From: Azadirachta indica
Taxonomy: Eukaryota > Streptophyta > Magnoliopsida > Sapindales > Meliaceae
Direction: 5' to 3'
Length of the DNA stretch: 64,000 nt
NCBI GenBank assembly: GCA_022749755.1
Contig: CM040441.1
Location: forward strand, 2,360,741 to 2,424,740
The notes beneath the pieces are model-generated. The model was not told the origin of the DNA. It ran no database searches and saw only the letters and a list, made by a program, of their open reading frames with translations. This document shows positions 1-13,460 of this stretch, piece after piece (the first letter of the stretch is position 1; each line of letters starts with the position of its first letter). The position numbers were made by a program, and so were the translations under genes.

Positions 1-3000
1 GTTTGTATTTGAAAACAATCCCTTATAGCAGTAAACATAATGCATATTAATTAGTTAGGATAGGAGACTAATTAAGCTACTTATAACAAATTAGAATCAA
101 TTAGCCAATAACTTCAAACTACTAGCACAAAATAATTAAGAGTATAAGGAACTATAGATAGAATAAACTAATTAATTATCTTGTTTGTATTTGAAATTAA
201 AGTGCTTCCTTTTACAGTTTGCTTAAGAAAACAAACAAGTGATATAAATATTTCCACCCTTGTTACATCATAGTTTGCCTCAATGTCAAAGCATACCCAA
301 ATTTTGTCATTCTCTGATTCCATTACCCCATTCAAGATAGGTAATCCCATTCCCTTAATAAAGTCAGCTAGTTTCAAAAAGAAATCCTATTCCACACAAA
401 GCATTTTTACGAATATTTGTCAAAGCGGTTTAAATCATTAACTATAATAGGACAACCCTTATATTGTGAACCAATTTCAAAGGCTCATGTTGTCCCTTCT
501 TCAAAGTTATCATTAAATGATTAACATTTTGTCTCACCAAATTGTCAAACAACTTTTATTTGGCCTAAGACAATGAATCTTTCTCGATCTAAGTCTTTTT
601 CAATTTGTTTTAGTCATTTCATTATTTTTCTTAGAATATTTAGTCTCACCGCTATGAATTTGCTCCACCCAAGAATTAATATAGAATCTACTATTTGCAG
701 AGTAGTTTAAGAGCAATTTTCTTGATTATCCTTGCTAAAGACATTTAACTACACTCAACTGAATTATGACTATTAGCAAGCAAACAATGAAATCTTCATT
801 AAAGTGACTACTGCTAGAATCTACTCCCAAATTGTCAAACAAGTCTCCATTTTCTCTGATTGTGATGCAACAAAGCTATCGTCATTTGATCACTCATTAA
901 CATTATTAAAAGCATAATCAACTACATTTACCAAGATTTGTTGTTCCTTTGACTTAAAGTTGCTGTAACCAACACTTGACTGATCAACAACTAGTTGTTA
1001 AAGGTGTTGATTCAAATAAATAGGTTCTCTTATAAAATAAATCTAAATAACAAAATTTGCAATTAAAAAATTAAATCAATTTGCATAATTGGCCTGATAC
1101 AAACTTGATATAGATGTTGTTGAGCACCAGCATGTTGGAAAGATAGCCCAATATATAATGACTATGGAGGTTGTAGCAGTATATGAAGAGGTTTGCTTGA
1201 CTGCAGCAGTTGTTGATCAATAACTGGTTGTTGATATGGGTGCATTGTTGGGCTGGTGAGAGAACAAAGAAAGAGTAGACATTACCACGAGCAGTGGTAA
1301 GACTTTGCAAAGAGCACCAGCGATTGTAAAGTGCAAACTAAAAATTTAGGGTTACTATACACAATTATTATATATAGATGCTCTTTTAAAAAGTGACATG
1401 TTTGTTTTTTTTAAAATCAAAGTCATATATTTTTAAATAATGAGGAAGGAAGCGGGAGAAACAAAAGAAGCCTAAAGGCAAAGTACTAAAGTTATAAAAT
1501 AATTGCAGGAGCAACATTAGAAATTCATCGGTAGGAAGCCAAAAACAAAAAGCAAACTTCAAAATATCAACCAAGCAAGGCAACAACAATGCAAAAACAA
1601 CAAGCAATAGAGGAGAATGACCTTAGCAACAGCAAACAAAAAAGTGACATGGTTAGAAAAAATATGATTTTTTTCAAATGAAATGATCAAAATAGTTTTA
1701 AATTTTTGACGATAAATTATAGGCGTTACATTAGTTATTGGCACTAACATTTTCTGCAAAAATATTTTCATTATCAACCACATCTTAGACTATTTGTGAC
1801 CGCCATTTAATTGTCAAAAAAATATATAACAAATAGAGAAATACGAGGAAGAATGGTCTTATCCTACTTGATCAAGATGAAATTCACCATACTCTCGGAT
1901 AGTAAACCAGGTAAAATTAAACTAATTGTGGATCCTCTTTACCTGCATCTGTAACCGTGTAATATAAATATTAGCGCTAGTGATCATTTCTTTGGATATA
2001 CTCTGTGAAAGTAGGGATATTGAAAATTATTTTATCATATAATAAATGCTTTTATGCTTGAATTTCTTCAGGCTAGCAATCAAAAACACATATATAAGTA
2101 TACAGTTTGCCCACTTCATTATCAATAATACTTACGTCTAGGCAAGACTTGAAATTTTCCTGACTTTTGCTGCAAAGATTTCATTGATATCATGCTGATC
2201 AGTTAATTCTAGCTTTGTTCAGAGCTTACTTTATTGCATATATATGTATCTAAATGTGTACTAAACAATTTCATAACCGAAATCAAGTTTGGTAGCTGAA
2301 CAGCTCCTAGTAGCAGCTTCGGAGATCGGTATATTCTCAAGGTTAAAAAAATAGAAAACAAAGAAAACCCTGTCATCAATATGCTTAGAAAATTACAAAA
2401 TATTAATTAAAATAGCGTGTCGCGGTTTCATCAATTTATTACAGGTAAAAACACATTATTTTACCGTGTAATATACTTAGAAAATTACAAAATATTGACA
2501 ATAATTTATTATTGTGAATTTAAAAATAGTTTATTTTTGTTGTACTGTAAAAAATTAGTTTTGCGAAGAATAAGTCTAGCATTTGCTAATTTGTTTAAAA
2601 AAATTATGTCAGTTTCAAAAATTAACAAAAATGTTGTAGTAAAATTAATCATCAAAATATATATACTAAATAATGAATAATGAAATAACATTATCATTAT
2701 TATTATTATTTCATGAATTCTATGCAAAGGATAATAATTTATTTATTTAATTATTTTTTCAAGTTTGCCTTTTTGTTTTTTGAGATATTCTTTCAATTTA
2801 ATTTTAATATATAATCAATTTATATTTTCAATGAAAACACACATTACTAATTATATATTGAGTTAATTTAGTCTTTTTATTATACAAAATTATTTTAGTC
2901 CTTATATATAAATATTAACGACAACAAAAAAGTGTCATTTTCACTATTTTGTGGATGGTTATAACTTTTAAAAATTTTAAATTATATATGAATATTATTA

Positions 3001-3763
3001 ATAAATTTAGAGATAAGGTAAAGTAGTGTTTTTTTTTTTTTTTTGTGAAAAGAAAAGAATTCATTTAATAAATATTTTAAGATTAATTTTAAAATTTTAT
3101 AATTGTAAATAGATATATTTAGTATTACATTTATCAAAAAAAAATTTTAAAACAAATTTTAATTATTTTCTACTTTTTAAAATTTAATATCAAATAAATT
3201 AATTTTATTAAAAGTGATTACATTTCTTTATCAAATATCTAAGGGTTATTTTCAACTTACTACTCTGAATTAACTTGTATTATATTGAGATATAAGAAGT
3301 ATTCTGACGCTACACTGCAATACAAAAAGATGTATAATATATCATTGAACTACAAATTAATAACGGACGTTTTTTAAAAAATTCACAGCCGAAAGATAAA
3401 GACTAATATACCTTACATAAGATTAAAAAGACAGTAAATGACCAATTTTCCCATAGAGTGCAAAATTTACAAAAAACATTAGAGGTATAAATTGACATTT
3501 ATACCCCTATTCTTTTTGAAAAATTAAAAAATAAACGTTAAAAATTGCAACGGCTACCCAAACACTCTTCTCACTTTAAAAACCATGCCCTTCTTCTCAC
3601 CTTTCTTCACTTCAATTTCCAATACACCAACAAACTACATTCCTCTTTTAACCATAATTTCCAAACAAAATCCAACATTACAACAGCTTCCAGAATTTCA
3701 ACTTCAGTAGCCATCATCACAATAAAAAATACTTCATTACATCTCCTTACCAACTTCATCAAC
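1..3763. other. AT-rich non-coding stretch, no supported gene
   Basis: I see no gene I can support here. A short minus-strand reading frame (168-377) and the sequence to its right give scattered peptide-like stretches with many stops. They could be old retroelement debris, but I cannot name a family. Long A/T runs and AT-only segments dominate from about 2650 to 3240. Confidence 0.5.
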
Positions 3764-4081
3764 AATGTTTGAATACTCAAATACAAGGCAATATAGTAAA
3801 GATGATGAAAATGCTAGATATGTGACATGCAAGCCTATATACTGTAAGTGTGGAATGCAGGTTTGGGAGGGGCTTCAAGAACAACAAGAAATCCTAATAG
3901 ACTATTTTGGACATGTAGGATGAAGAAATGTACTTGTTGGAAATGGTGGAGCCCTAATGATATTGAAGTTTGTAATACGTATGATGATGATAGCTATCAA
4001 TTTGAATCTAGAATGCTAGATAATGGAGATGCTCATAATGTAAGTTCTAGGCTGCACAAGATTGAAAGGAAACTGACGTGA
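3764..4081 (+). pseudogene. GRF-type zinc-finger protein, frameshifted fragment
   Basis: An ATG at 3764 opens a frame with CKCGMQ near 3844-3861. One base out of frame, the sequence continues as ASRTTRNPNRLFWTCR and then CTCWKWW, up to a stop near 4081. The order C-x-C-G, a Thr/Arg-rich segment with N-P-x-R-x-F/W-x-C, then C-x-C-x-W-x-W is that of the zf-GRF domain. This domain is common in short plant proteins, many of them linked to transposons. A single-base frameshift at about 3860 separates the first Cys pair from the rest, so this copy is broken as it stands. No downstream domain (nuclease, helicase or transposase) follows. The family call rests on motif spacing only. Confidence 0.55.
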
Positions 4082-4329
4082 ATTATTTGGCTATTATTTG
4101 GAGCTTTTGTACTTGTAATGATGAAAATCTAATGCAATGCAATTATGGAATGATATAATAAAGAATTCAAGTCATAAAATAATAGTTTAACTGTATTAAT
4201 TAAGTTGAAAACCCTTATAATAACACAAGTACAAAAAGCAGCTATAGTGTTTGTAATATAATAACCCTTATAAAAGAAAGTTTCACAATACCAAAAAGTA
4301 CACAAAAAGTAGCTATAGTTCATAGCACC

Positions 4330-4660
4330 ATTTGTGATTCTAGAAAGAATTAGTCCTGTGGCTTATCACATAGCATTAATCTTTCTAGATTGCATAATGT
4401 GTTTCGTGTTTCAATACTGAGGAAATATGTGCCAAACCCTACACAAGTTCTAGACCATCAACTGATCTAGATTAATGAAGATATGTCATGTTAGGAGAAG
4501 CCCATGGAAATCATTGATTAAAAAGAACAAGTCCTAAGCCATAGGATCATTCCATTAGTGAAGTTACGTTAGTGGAATCATATGATAGAGGAAGCAACCT
4601 GGGAACATGAAGCAGAAATGCGAGAAAAGTACCTTAAACTTTTTGAGATGTAAGGTATGT
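4330..4660 (+). mobile_element. Ty3/gypsy polyprotein C-terminal remnant
   Basis: Translated in mixed frames, this stretch reads ILERISPVAYHIAL at 4335-4376 and later IEEATWEHEAEMREKY at about 4584-4631. These are the conserved end of chromovirus-type Ty3/gypsy integrase/chromodomain polyproteins, where the usual pattern is 'GPFEI..RIGPVAY.L.LP' then 'EATWE.E..M...YP.LF'. Several stops and frameshifts lie between the two blocks, so it is dead. It ends about 50 bp before the LTR-like segment that begins near 4702, the order expected for the 3' end of an element. The rest of gag-pol is absent. Confidence 0.7.
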
Positions 4661-4701
4661 ATAAATTTTTAGGACTAAATTGTTTTTAAGGTGGTGAGAA
4701 T

Positions 4702-6984
4702 TATAATACCCAAATTCCATTTCCTTGAAAAATATATAAGAATATAAGTTGCATTATTAGGGTGAATGTGACTATAATTCTTAATAAGTTAACCTTTAGT
4801 TATTCATTAAATTATTGTGGTAAAGAGTATAAAAGGATCAAATGAGGGATCTAAGTGAAATTATGCTATTTCACCCTAGGGATTTACGCCTATAAATTCA
4901 ATGTTATGCCGTCATACCCACACAAATCCCTTTCTCCCTTTCCCTCACTTTTGGTGGTGTGGTCTTCATTAATGCAAGGTAACCAAAAAAAAAAAAAAAA
5001 AAAAAGAACGTTTGGTTCTCATCTTATTCATTTTCTGTTAGTTTTATTTCATTTTGTGATTTTGTAGTTAACTTTATATTTTGCTTGTGTTAGTTATCTT
5101 TTCCTATATTAGTGGATAGAGTTGCACCTAAACTTTTACTGAGTATAGAGTGTGTTATCAATTATAATAGAAATTATGTTTAGAATTTTGCAACAAGCTC
5201 TTCATATACTTAATCCTCACATGATAAGGTTTATTTAGGATTTTCTTTCACTCAAATCGGACTAAAATTCAATTTTTATGATTTTTTTGAAGTTGGTACA
5301 TGGATTCTGGAAATATGAATTTTACAATGCTGTTACGGGACAAAACTTATTTATGTGGCCAAACAATTTTTAAAAATTATGAAATTTGCTATATTACTTT
5401 CTCTGTTTGTGTAGTAGTTTTTCGACAAATTTCGTAATTTTTGGATAACTCTAAAAATAGTTATGAATTTTTTATTGAAGGTATTGTAAAGCTGAAGTAC
5501 TATGGACAGGTTTCTGTTTATGAGAAAATAAATAGTTTTGGAAATCTTTTCGGCCACAAAATGAGATGAAATTTTTATATGTGATAGTTTTAGGTATGGA
5601 CAGCAAATCTGGAATGTTTTGGGTTAATCCGATTTTTGGTTTGTTTGAGAGATAAAAATTTTAGAATCTAGGAATGTCAGAAAAAAAAAAAAAAAACTAG
5701 AAAATAAAATCATTAAGGGTTAAGTTTAGATTTTAAAATAAGTGGTTTTAAGCATGATTAAATTTCTGGAAATTTTGTTTATATAGTATACTAAGTACCC
5801 TTTTATTATATAGGAAGTTTGGAACCTTTGGAGGAGTAGAAATAGTCAGAATTTTGCTTGGATTGAGGTAAGTAATGCCACTCATTATGTATTTGGGTTT
5901 GTATTACAATATATGTTTTATGACAAATGTTTATCCATTTATTTGATTGATTTTGAAGTATATATATGTGAGATTATTATTATTATTAAAGAAGTTCTAC
6001 TTGAAAAATTTTTGGTTACATTTATTTCCCCTTGAACAGTTACTTGCAAATGATTTGATAAAATGCTAATAAAATGATTGTCGTAACACAAGCCATTATA
6101 TTGTAATTAAATGTTTATAAATTTTTATAAAAGAAAAATATTTTGACTCATTTGTCCATAGTATTTTGACATTGATTCTTATTATAATTTTGTTCGACTA
6201 GGTCCATATTTTTATTCTGGACCAATTGGGATTATGTTATGATTGTACACATTATGTGATTCTGTTATTGGCCGAGTCATTGAGGGTATAAGTGACACTA
6301 TGTGACATGAGTTAATGTAAAAGATTTTTATGAATAAAAGTTTTGATATTTAGAGATATGACTATATTTGAATATGTTTACTCACGGTAAGTTTTGATAC
6401 TGTTATATGAGAAAATTTGGAAATGTTTTCCAAATAATGATTTTGTGAATTATGTCTCAATTACTTCGATTTGTATGATGATATGCTTTGCAAATGCATC
6501 TTATTATATTAATTTTTTATTATTATCTAAATAAATGTATGTAATATATTTACCAAAAAAAAAAGGTTTGTGAATATTTATGATCTTTTAAAAAGGATTC
6601 TCATACATATATTATTAATGTCATTACTTACTAAGTTGATGACTCACCCCTCGTCATTTATTTTTGCAGACAAAGTAGCTTAGAGCGGTGAGTTGATTGC
6701 TTACTTCGGAGAATAGCTTTGGACTTTTAGTTATCATTTTGCATTAATAAGCAATTGAGGATATTGTTATCATTCACTATGTTCTACTTAGTTTATATTC
6801 GGAGTTTTGACTATTGACGAGATATTGTTGGATATATGAGATATTATTAAATACTTGATTTACTTAATAATAATTTTGAAGTATTTCAGTTGAGGATTCA
6901 TTGTTTAGTAATAAAAATTTTGAATTAGAGATAGTACCCCCTAGTTCGACTTATGTTCAGGGAAGTTGGATTTGGGGTGTTACA
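4702..6984 (+). repeat. Probable 3' LTR of a Ty3/gypsy (Tekay/Del-like) element
   Basis: The segment follows the pol tail directly. It starts with TATAATACCCAAATTCC, a decayed form of the TGTAATACCC start common in this lineage, and ends GGGGTGTTACA at 6974-6984. At about 2.3 kb it is in the range of such LTRs. Internal sequence includes a phrase near 5324-5342 (CTGTTACGGGACA) and a block at 6637-6690 around GATGACTCACCCCTCG that I associate with this LTR type. No second LTR is in the window. Boundaries are approximate by a few bases, because the terminal TG is lost. Confidence 0.55.
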
Positions 6985-7095
6985 CTCATACAAACAAAAA
7001 TAACTAAAAAACAAATGGTTATTTGTAAATAAACAATCCACATCTTATATTCCTTTTTTCAGATTGAAATATAATATTTGGGGGGGTAAAAGAGC

Positions 7096-7121
7096 GAGAG
7101 AGAGAGAGAGAGAGAGAGAGG
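7096..7121. repeat. (GA)n microsatellite
   Basis: About 13 uninterrupted GA units, immediately next to the fragment of a P-loop exon. Confidence 0.9.
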
Positions 7122-7169
7122 AAGAAGACGAAGAAAAAAAAGGTTATGATGGGGGAAACTAGGTCGAAG

Positions 7170-7352
7170 AGGTGAACCTGCAGATTTACACCAGCTGAAT
7201 CAGAGTAGAATAAACCATCAGCAATACCTTCTTGAACATCAGCCTCTACCTCCACATTCCCAGTATCCGTAATAGTGGGTAATTTCCCTAGACCAGGTCT
7301 TGCCTTGAAAAGAGAAGTTTTACCAGCCCCCTGAACGAAACCCAGAAACCTG
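7170..7352 (-). pseudogene. Isolated exon of a P-loop/lipase-like protein
   Basis: On the minus strand one open stretch reads FLGFVQGAGKTSLFKA, then EGIADGLFYSDSAGVNLQ, and stops at a splice-donor-like CAG|GTTCACC near 7180. GAGKT-S is a Walker A core, although the Gly five residues before the GK is replaced (Phe). The phrase ADG-x-x-Y-x-DSAGVNLQ resembles a segment of large plant class-3 lipase-like proteins that carry a P-loop (from memory, unverified). No further exons of such a protein are visible on either side. I read it as a single retained or transposed exon. A GA microsatellite abuts its downstream side. Confidence 0.4.
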
Positions 7353-7359
7353 TTTCATA

Positions 7360-8763
7360 ATCTAATAAAAATAAAGAGTTGCAGAGAAGATAGTGTGTGA
7401 TTAGAAGCCTAAAGCAAGAATAAATTCTCGTAGAACTTGGTTGAAAGTTTATAGATACGATTTTTTAAACAAGTTGATAGTGAAATTCATACTTGATTTG
7501 CTGTTCCTAGCACTCTCTGAGGTCTTTCAGGGTCACTTCAATGTATATTCACAGCTATGTGTTTAAAGAGTACAAGAAATGGTGCCGGCGAATTCCCAGT
7601 TTGGATATAATTTGTTGAATCCAAGGATCAAACGAGGAAATTAGAGCGAATCATATGCGAAGAAATAACTCACATCAAGCTAAAACAAAATACAATTATT
7701 TTGCAAATCTTGAATTTTTCCATAGGATATGGTTGCTTTGGGTGTTATATTATGTGTTTTTGTCTCTAGTGCTCTACATTATTTTCTACACAAACTGATA
7801 TCTTTTTCTTTTGTCAATCAGTCCCGAAAGAAAAGAAGCAAAACATATGAAAACACGTCTAAATATTAGAACTTAGAAATGTGATACATCTTCTATGTCA
7901 AGAGGTAGTTGATTTTTTTTTTTTTCTCTGCTTTGCTTCTTTCCAGCTTTGGCCAATGTCATGAGACACAGTAATGGCATCTAAAGATGCACCAGAGAGA
8001 AATTTTCTTGTCAACCCAACCGCATACAGCCCCTGTTATGCCTTTCACCCATCTTAAAATGGGTTTTTTGGTATCCCATTTTGAGAAAGAATTCATTTTC
8101 CTGTAATTTTCACAAATAAATATTAAATAAAGTCTTTTCTCTTTTTCCGATGGAGAAGCCTAAATTCAACGAAAAGCTCAAGCATAATTAAACACAACAA
8201 TAAATATTATAGCATTTACAGCCCCATTCAGTTCCAATTCCAATGTTCTCATTACATGCTACCAAACACAGCAATAAATAAAAATCGAATTACACATCTT
8301 CCTTCACAACTTGTTTACAATCTTATAAATTTGAACAAAGTAAAATTCTATTGCACCAAGTTCATTATGTACTAAAATGAACATGCTTAAATCTCTCTTT
8401 CTCTCTACTCAACGACACTTTGAACATCTACTGTCTAGATAAGAAAAGCTATATTTCACAACAAACAATCATAATTAACAGTAAAAAGCAATTGCCTTAA
8501 ACATTGACATTATTGACGTATAAACTGATAAATCACCAAATTAGCAACTATAATTTAACAAATTAAATACAAATCGAATGCATATTTGGCGTTTTGACTT
8601 AATCATGCAACATATAAATTTATTTTACCAACAAAAAATCGAATTTAAATTAAAAAAAAAAAAAGAAAACTAACACACTAATCTGTAACATGAGATCGTT
8701 AGGAAGAAGCATGCCTACCTCGGGCTAGAAATCCATAATATTCTCCCCCCGTGGCAGCATTCT
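7360..8763. other. Non-coding stretch between P-loop exon and LRR gene end
   Basis: No gene seen. It is AT-rich with short A and T runs. The part nearest 8763 is likely the 3' untranslated flank of the minus-strand LRR pseudogene. Confidence 0.5.
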
Positions 8764-10512
8764 CTAAATTTCGTTTTCTGTCTTGCAATAGATCTCTGTG
8801 CTGGTCAGTGGTCCAACATCTTCCTGCGATCCCTGCACAATAATTGAAACATAAAATATGGTTAACAATATACAATTTTCATGATATAATTATCGACAAT
8901 AATTCTTAACACAAGCCAACCAATTAAAGAAATTACATAAGTGTGATGAAGTACCTCTTTTTCAGCATGCAAACGCACAGTTCCATCTTGGTCGACGAAA
9001 AATCTTGTAGTTATCTTGAGACAATTTCTCACTATCCAACAGTATAAAGATGGAATCACGAAGTCATAACCCACGGGACAGATGTTAATGAGGCTTGGCA
9101 AATTGAGAAGTGATAATGTCACATTAATAAGAAACCGGATTTCTTTACAACTATCATCTCCAACAAAGATTTGCTCCAGTTTTAGGCAACCATGAACACG
9201 TAGATATTGCAATTTCGTCAGATTTTGAGCTAGGGTGACATGAAACAAACTTTTCAATTTATAGCACTGGCCAACATAAATTGCTGAAAGATTTGAACAT
9301 GTGAGTTGGGGACGATCTTTCAACGAGTCTTGATCCTCTATAACATCTCCAACAAAGATTTGCTCCAATTCTTGGCAATCAAAAATATGTAAATGTTCCA
9401 AATGAAACAGGTTTCGAGCTACAGAGACTGGAAACACACTTCTTAATTTGCAACACTGTTGGATATGAACACGTGAGAGATTTGGAAAGCAGGTTGTTTT
9501 TCCTCTTCATCATCATCCCCAGAAATGACTTGCTCCAATTCTCCGCAACAATTAACAAAGATTTCTTTCAGTTGCAACAAATTCCGAGGCTTGGTGACAT
9601 GAATCAAAGCTTTTAACTTGCCACAGCTTCTGACATCAATTTTCAAGAGATTTGCCAGGCATGCAAATTGTAGATGACAATCCTTCCTTGAGGAAATTTG
9701 ATTCTATTCACCATCTTCAACAATCATTTGCTCTAATTGTTCGCAATTGAAAATATCTAAATAATCCAATTGCAACAAATTTTGAGCAAGAGTGCTTGAG
9801 AAAAGATGTCTCAACCTAGGAAAGTGAGACAATCTTAGAGTGGAAAGATTTTGCAGCCTTAAAATATGTGCGGGACCTTTATATAAAGCTTCTAGTTTAT
9901 TTAAAATATTCCAACTTCAATGTCTTTCAGACTTGGGAATGATAATTGATGTTCACGACCGTCAAGCTTAAATACCTCTTTTACTCCACTGTAACTAATT
10001 TCTAAATCTTTAAATTTTGAAGTCATAGCTTAATATTTTATCTAAAAGCTGGCCACAGTTTACCACATCTAGAATCTGTAAATTATGGGAATAAAAATTA
10101 AATTGTATTAATTTCATTTATGACTTGAGATAACTAAAATTGTAAAAATAGATAAATTAAATAAATAAACCCATGTCTTGAGTGTGTTAATCAACAACGA
10201 ACTCAAACTGGGCCAGCCTTTTACTTTTACAGAGTGTAAATTCGGTCCCCGTGAGTTATAAATTTGTGGACTAAAACTGATGATGTTTTGATGTCCAGCA
10301 AGATCTAATTCTCTTAGCTGTGGAAGCAAAATTTCATCTTCATGATTACTATTTGCTTCTCTGGCAAATACAAACTGTTGTTCTTCCTCGACTATATGTT
10401 TCATCATCATGCAATCACTCACTTTGAGGTTTCTTAGTTGGATAGACTTCTAGCGAGTGATACTATAAAAAGACATGTCAAGTTTGGGCATTCAGACACT
10501 TTAACATAAGAT
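8764..10512 (-). pseudogene. CC-NBS-LRR resistance protein, LRR end only
   Basis: The minus strand carries degenerate leucine-rich repeats of the RPS5/At4g27190 type: LEHLHIFDCQELEQIF, LKSLFHVTLAQNL, LQYLRVHGCLKLEQIF, LKALIHVTKPRNL and LRHLFSSTLAQNL. The last exon is readable. ...AEKE ends at 8955 before a GT donor. The next exon starts at 8832 after an AG and runs GSQEDVGPLTSTEIYC... to a TAG stop at 8764-8766. Another exon starts after an AG near 10075 (ILDVVNCGQLLDKI). The exon at about 10173-10435 holds the LRRs around DEILLPQLRELDLAG. Damage includes a frameshift near 9480-9487, a TAG after EDGE near 9708, a stop near 9905 and frameshifts near 10015 and 10440. The CC and NB-ARC domains are missing in the adjacent upstream sequence. 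Such proteins act as cytosolic pathogen sensors; this one cannot. Confidence 0.85.
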
Positions 10513-10839
10513 TTTGCTTTAAATTAGTTTTTGCTTCTAAGAAAGAATTTCACAAAAAAAGGCAATCAAATAGGTTTTCCCTTTTTTAAGTTTTTAAAAA
10601 GAATAAATGATTTTTGAAAATGCATCAAACAATATTCCATCTTTTAATACAGAACTCATGGTAGCTTGAGAGTAAAGTAATTATATTAAGAAAAAAATTA
10701 TAATTAATTTTAAAGCAACATTTTTTAAAATTATAATAATTATTATTCGAATTCAGATGGCTTGAAATATTAGTCGTGTCTTAAACAATCCAAACGACAT
10801 TCAAGGAACTAATTATATCTGAGTCAAAATAAATTTCAA

Positions 10840-11400
10840 ACTCTCTCTTTATTTCTTTTAAAGAAAAATTAAAAAAAACAAAGAGAAGGAAAACCTCGTC
10901 AGAATTATGCATAGCACTAAAAGAAGTTTTTGATGGATATCAACTTTAAATTAAAAATGAGAATAATTATGCATAAAAATAGTGTCCCAATACCTTCTGT
11001 GTAAGTAGATATATTCTCAGTGATTGCTGAGAACTTCACTTGCCTATTGAATTCTTAGAAATCAAATACTACAGGGTTTTAGATACAATGATATCCTACA
11101 AATGAAAGAAGCACCAGATAGCAGAAAAAAATAAGAATAAATGAAGGGAACAAATACGAAACAGATCACAAAAATAATAATATAACATAATTAATCATAC
11201 CCAAATTAGAGAATGTTACCCTTGAAATGGGCTTCAGCTTGTACTTTTATCAACTTAGCAAAGTCTGTGATCAGTAAAATAAAAGGATTTTTATTCAAAG
11301 ACGAGAGATGCAAGTTACAATTAATTAAGCTCTTAATTTGTATCTTTTGCTTCCACCATGAAAACAGAGAAGCTAATTAAGGAAAATGCTATAATGATGA
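10840..11400 (-). repeat. Leader-like repeat, copy A
   Basis: This is the first of several related ~0.5-kb blocks. On the minus strand it reads like a spliced 5' leader. One exon-like part ends CATTTCAAGG|GTAACATTC near 11220. A second is bounded by an AG before GATATCATTG near 11095, contains AATTCAATAGGCAAGTGAAG, and ends CAGAAG|GTATTGGG near 10997. It lies upstream (minus sense) of the LRR pseudogene. My inference is that it is the untranslated leader of this NBS-LRR subfamily. Confidence 0.5.
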
Positions 11401-12394
11401 CGATAATAAATTTCGTGGAATACTTTTTGCATGTACTAGTATTCCAGAAAAGATTATAAAATATTTATGATTGTTGATTTACGGATCTTGGTTTATAAAA
11501 TAAGGAATATAAAAGTGTGAAAAAAATATTCAACAACTTTAATTTTAAAAATTGATATTAAAAATATTTGAAGTAATTATGCCAAGTTCATCAAAGTAAT
11601 CATTACTCTATCTCGCTATCCAATAAATTAAAGTCACGTTACTCGATGCAAGTTAAAATAAGATGTAAAATTCTAAAATTTAGTATAAAATTAGAAAAAA
11701 ATAAATTATCATTACATACAATACCGAATTGGTAAAATTGCCTCTATACAAAATTAATTAGATTATTCAATTAGATTGAAGCTCAAATTAAAGTAATGTC
11801 AAGTTGCAAATTCTATTTGGATGGTCTAACCAAATCTAACGAAGAAATTATTTCCATATATAAATAATATTGAAAATGAAAGAGTGATATTCTTACAGGG
11901 GATTTATTGGTAGCTTTAGGTTTGTATAGACATTCGTTAATAAAGATTACAAGAGATTTGTTGGTAGCTTTAGTTCTGACTACTTCCTAAAAGCTTCCTT
12001 AAAATGTACACATCAATTGTTTCTCCAAAAAGAACTTTTAAGATCTCAAGAGATATATTTTAAAAGAACATTTAATCCGATTTGAGATTGATACGAATCA
12101 AATAAAGATGATAAATATTTTACTCAATATATGATAATTTCTCAAGATTTATTTATTGGTTTATAAGAATACATCAATTAACAATAAAATCGTCCATCAT
12201 AGTTGCCCAAATAATTTATAGAAAGTGAACATTCCAGTTTTGTAATTTTGAATCATTATAAGATCAATAGGCTTTGATTATCTTTTAATAAATAATAATT
12301 TTGCTAAATATGCAACGAAATGATGTTCACAAATAGCATGTGAACCATAAGTGTTTTTATATTTTATTAAAGAACCACTTGTTATGCTCTAATT

Positions 12395-13000
12395 AAACTT
12401 CAAATTCTCATGGGAATTATGCATTACACTAAAAAAGATAGAGATTATAGGTTGATAAGTTCTAAATGAAAAGGTAGGATAATTATACAAATAAAAGTAG
12501 TTTCCCATGCCTTGATCTATAAGTAGATATGTATACTCAATCGGTGCTAAGAACTTCACTTGCCTATTGAATTATTGGAAACCAAATACAACAAGGTTTC
12601 AGACAAAATGATATGCTGCAAATGAAAGAGGCAGTGTGTAGCATTAAAAAAAAAAAAGAAGAAGAAATAAAGGGAACATATAGAAAACAAATCACAAATA
12701 TAATAATACTAAAAAACTAATGATGATGATAATAATGATAATAATAGCATAATTAATCACACACAAATTAGATAATGCTATCCTTGAAATTGCCTTCAGC
12801 TCGTACTTTTAAAAACTTTGCGAAGTCCCTGATCAGTAACAGGCACAAAGATGAGAGAAAAGAATTTGAGGAGTAAAATAAAAGCATTTTTTGGTATTAA
12901 GCTCACAAAGGGGAAAGATGAAAGTCAATTAATTAAGCTCTTTCTATCTGCTGCTTCCGCTACGAGAATGGAGAAGCGAAAGGAAAATACCAAAAGTTTT
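12395..13000 (-). repeat. Leader-like repeat, copy B
   Basis: This copy is closely similar to copy A across the whole block. It shares CACTTGCCTATTGAATT (plus sense) near 12556 and the CTTGAAAT..GCCTTCAGCTCGTAC part near 12783. The AG and GT positions inferred for copy A are mostly kept. There is no open coding sequence of note; a 73-codon frame at 12851-13072 is not conserved in the other copies. A MITE follows directly at about 13013. Confidence 0.55.
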
Positions 13001-13012
13001 AACAATAAAGAG

Positions 13013-13460
13013 AAAATAACTAACATCCCCTTAAGGTTTGGCAAAATAACCCAACTTCTCCTATTATTTTAAAAATACTGCATTACCTCCTACCATTATT
13101 TCATCTAATGTTGGAATTTAGACGTAAACTATTTCTTGAGATTTGGTTATGGAATTTGGAAAAAAATGAAAGAAGAAAACAGATTGAAGGAGATACATAA
13201 AGAGAAGAAAATTAAAAAGAAATGGGAGAGGAGACAGGTTTGTATGATACGTTTTTTCTTCGTTTAGTTTATTAAATTTGGTAGGACACATAAATATTGT
13301 ATAAGGCCCACTAAAAAACAAATATAACTCATTTATTCCATTAGTCAATTATTTAAGGTTAGGTGAAATATTAGTAGGATATTGCGAGATATTTTTGAAA
13401 CAATATATAAAAGAGAGTTGGATTATTTGACCAAATCTTAAAGGATTATTGGTCATTTTT
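13013..13460. mobile_element. MITE with ~45-bp imperfect terminal inverted repeats
   Basis: The left end (13013-13060) includes TAAGGTTTGGCAAAATAACC. The reverse complement of the right end (13415-13460) includes TAAGATTTGGTCAAATAATC. The arms match over about 45 bp with roughly four in five bases equal. There is no coding capacity. Because the arms are inverted copies, they produce mirror-image peptide fragments on the two strands. I could not settle a target-site duplication, so the superfamily is open. Confidence 0.6.
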
